NCBI GenBank assembly: GCA_947381945.1
Contig: CANCXM010000021.1
Coordinates: 1-52,993, forward strand
Reading direction: 5' to 3'
DNA length: 52,993 bases
Source: an uncultured Muribaculaceae bacterium
GTDB lineage: Bacteria; Bacteroidota; Bacteroidia; Bacteroidales; Muribaculaceae
Under the pieces are notes generated by a model. It saw only the letters and a list, made by a program, of their open reading frames with translations. It did no database searches and was not told where the DNA came from. Shown in pieces: positions 52,273 to 52,993 of the stretch. A program made the translations under genes and the position numbers. The first letter of the stretch is position 1; each line of letters starts with the position of its first letter.

Positions 52273-52993
52273 ATGGAAGCTCAAAAGCCTAATTCCGCAC
52301 AGCCCGCAAAGGCTAACGCTAAGAACAACTCCGGAAGCAATGTAGCCGGCATCAAGAATGCCTTCTTGGTGATCCTCGCCTGCTTCGTTGTAGCAGTATG
52401 TCTCTTCATCTTCTGGTTCGGTCACGAATCTCACTTCGAGGAAGGTCACCCCATTGACCTCTGGGGAACTATCTACAAGGGCGGTTTCATCGTGCCTATC
52501 CTCCAGACCCTCTTCCTTACTGTAATCGTTCTCTCTGTTGAACGTTGGATCGCCCTCTCTTCTGCAAAGGGTAAAGGTTCTATCGAAAAGTTTGTTGCCG
52601 GTGTCAAGAAGTGCCTCGCCGCAGGTAACATCCAGGGTGCAAAAGACCTCTGCAAGAACCAGAAGGGTTCAGTTGCCGCCGTTGTTGCTGCAGCTCTCGT
52701 AAGCTACGAAGAAATGGACAAGAACACTGTCCTCACCAAAGAGCAGAAGGTTGCCAACCTTCAGAAGACTGTTGAAGAGGCTACCGCTCTCGAAATGCCC
52801 GCCCTCCAGCAGAACCTCCCCATCGTCGCTACCCTCACCACTCTCGGTACTCTCGTCGGTCTTCTCGGTACTGTAATGGGTATGATCAAGTCATTCCAGG
52901 CACTCGCTGCTTCTGGTGCTCCTGACTCAACCGAGCTCTCTACCGGTATCTCTGAGGCACTTATCAACACTGCCTTCGGTATCGCAACCGGTG
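52273..52993 (+). CDS. MotA/TolQ/ExbB-family proton channel protein, 3' end beyond the window
   Basis: The first 240 residues of a membrane protein that uses the proton gradient to energise TonB or Tol. A long Ala/Asn/Lys-rich cytoplasmic opening (NSAQPAKANAKNNSGS) is followed by helix 1 (AFLVILACFVVAVCLFIFWF near residues 30-50) and a second helix (GGFIVPILQTLFLTVIVLSV). A cytoplasmic helical domain and the third helix (LPIVATLTTLGTLVGLLGTV) follow, with the family motif GLLGTVMGMIKSFQALA. The sequence is open to the last base of the window. ExbD/TolR partner genes probably follow outside it. Confidence 0.88.
   Translation, partial: MEAQKPNSAQPAKANAKNNSGSNVAGIKNAFLVILACFVVAVCLFIFWFGHESHFEEGHPIDLWGTIYKGGFIVPILQTLFLTVIVLSVERWIALSSAKGKGSIEKFVAGVKKCLAAGNIQGAKDLCKNQKGSVAAVVAAALVSYEEMDKNTVLTKEQKVANLQKTVEEATALEMPALQQNLPIVATLTTLGTLVGLLGTVMGMIKSFQALAASGAPDSTELSTGISEALINTAFGIATG

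Overview
The window looks like a chromosomal segment of a Bacteroidota bacterium, probably of the order Bacteroidales; family Muribaculaceae is my best guess, from gene content alone. The reasons are a SusC/SusD pair, several TonB-dependent receptors, a DUF5117-type zinc metalloprotease, a TPR/membrane/HTH regulator, an Nqr sodium pump, and promoters of the Bacteroidota form TTG-N19/20-TAnnTTTG instead of -35/-10 boxes. Base composition is near 50% GC, with lower-GC patches in the LRR gene and around 21.2-24.5 kb. There is no phage, insertion sequence or CRISPR array.

Layout. 1-6.5 kb: end of the primary sigma factor gene rpoD, a DUF4861 protein, an APC-family permease, a tRNA-Arg/tRNA-Val pair with its own promoter and terminator, an EamA transporter, a decayed gene and a GrpB-family gene. 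6.5-10.7 kb: a lipoprotein gene diverging from a TraB/GumN - ABC ATPase - ABC permease - GntR operon, with two near-ideal promoters back to back. 10.7-15.3 kb: a large BspA-like leucine-rich-repeat protein, a structured RNA locus with its own promoter (6S-like or a switching leader), and a DUF3843-like protein. 15.4-18.7 kb: a three-gene sugar-oxidation operon (aldo/keto reductase, amidohydrolase-type lactonase, zinc alcohol dehydrogenase) that fits oxidation of L-fucose or L-galactose. 19.1-24.3 kb: a TonB-dependent receptor, small ORFs, and a TPR-membrane-HTH regulator. 24.6-28 kb: araD and a GH31 enzyme. 28.2-38.3 kb: a minus-strand locus of DUF5117-type metalloprotease, SusC, SusD, a secreted protein and an M6-type metalloprotease, which I read as a possible peptide- or protein-utilisation system. 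38.6-45.7 kb: a TonB receptor with a secreted CxxC heavy-metal-binding protein, a sialate O-acetylesterase, a nitroreductase, a beta-barrel-like protein and a TlpA-like thioredoxin. 45.9-51.9 kb: the complete nqrABCDEF operon. 52.3 kb to the end: an ExbB/TolQ-type proton channel gene, cut by the window edge.

How the genes work together. TonB-dependent uptake recurs: three receptors, and an ExbB/TolQ-family gene of the kind that energises them (or Tol). Nqr supplies a sodium gradient; the surface proteins and proteases supply substrates. Three secreted proteins share a C-terminal tail resembling a type IX secretion sorting domain.

The intergenic DNA is the most unusual part. It holds three families of dispersed repeats: long palindromes in which differences between copies are matched in both arms, a 35-base element containing a GCGC palindrome, and an AGTATAGAG-type repeat that is tandemly duplicated once. 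Most gene ends also carry long, nearly perfect hairpins.
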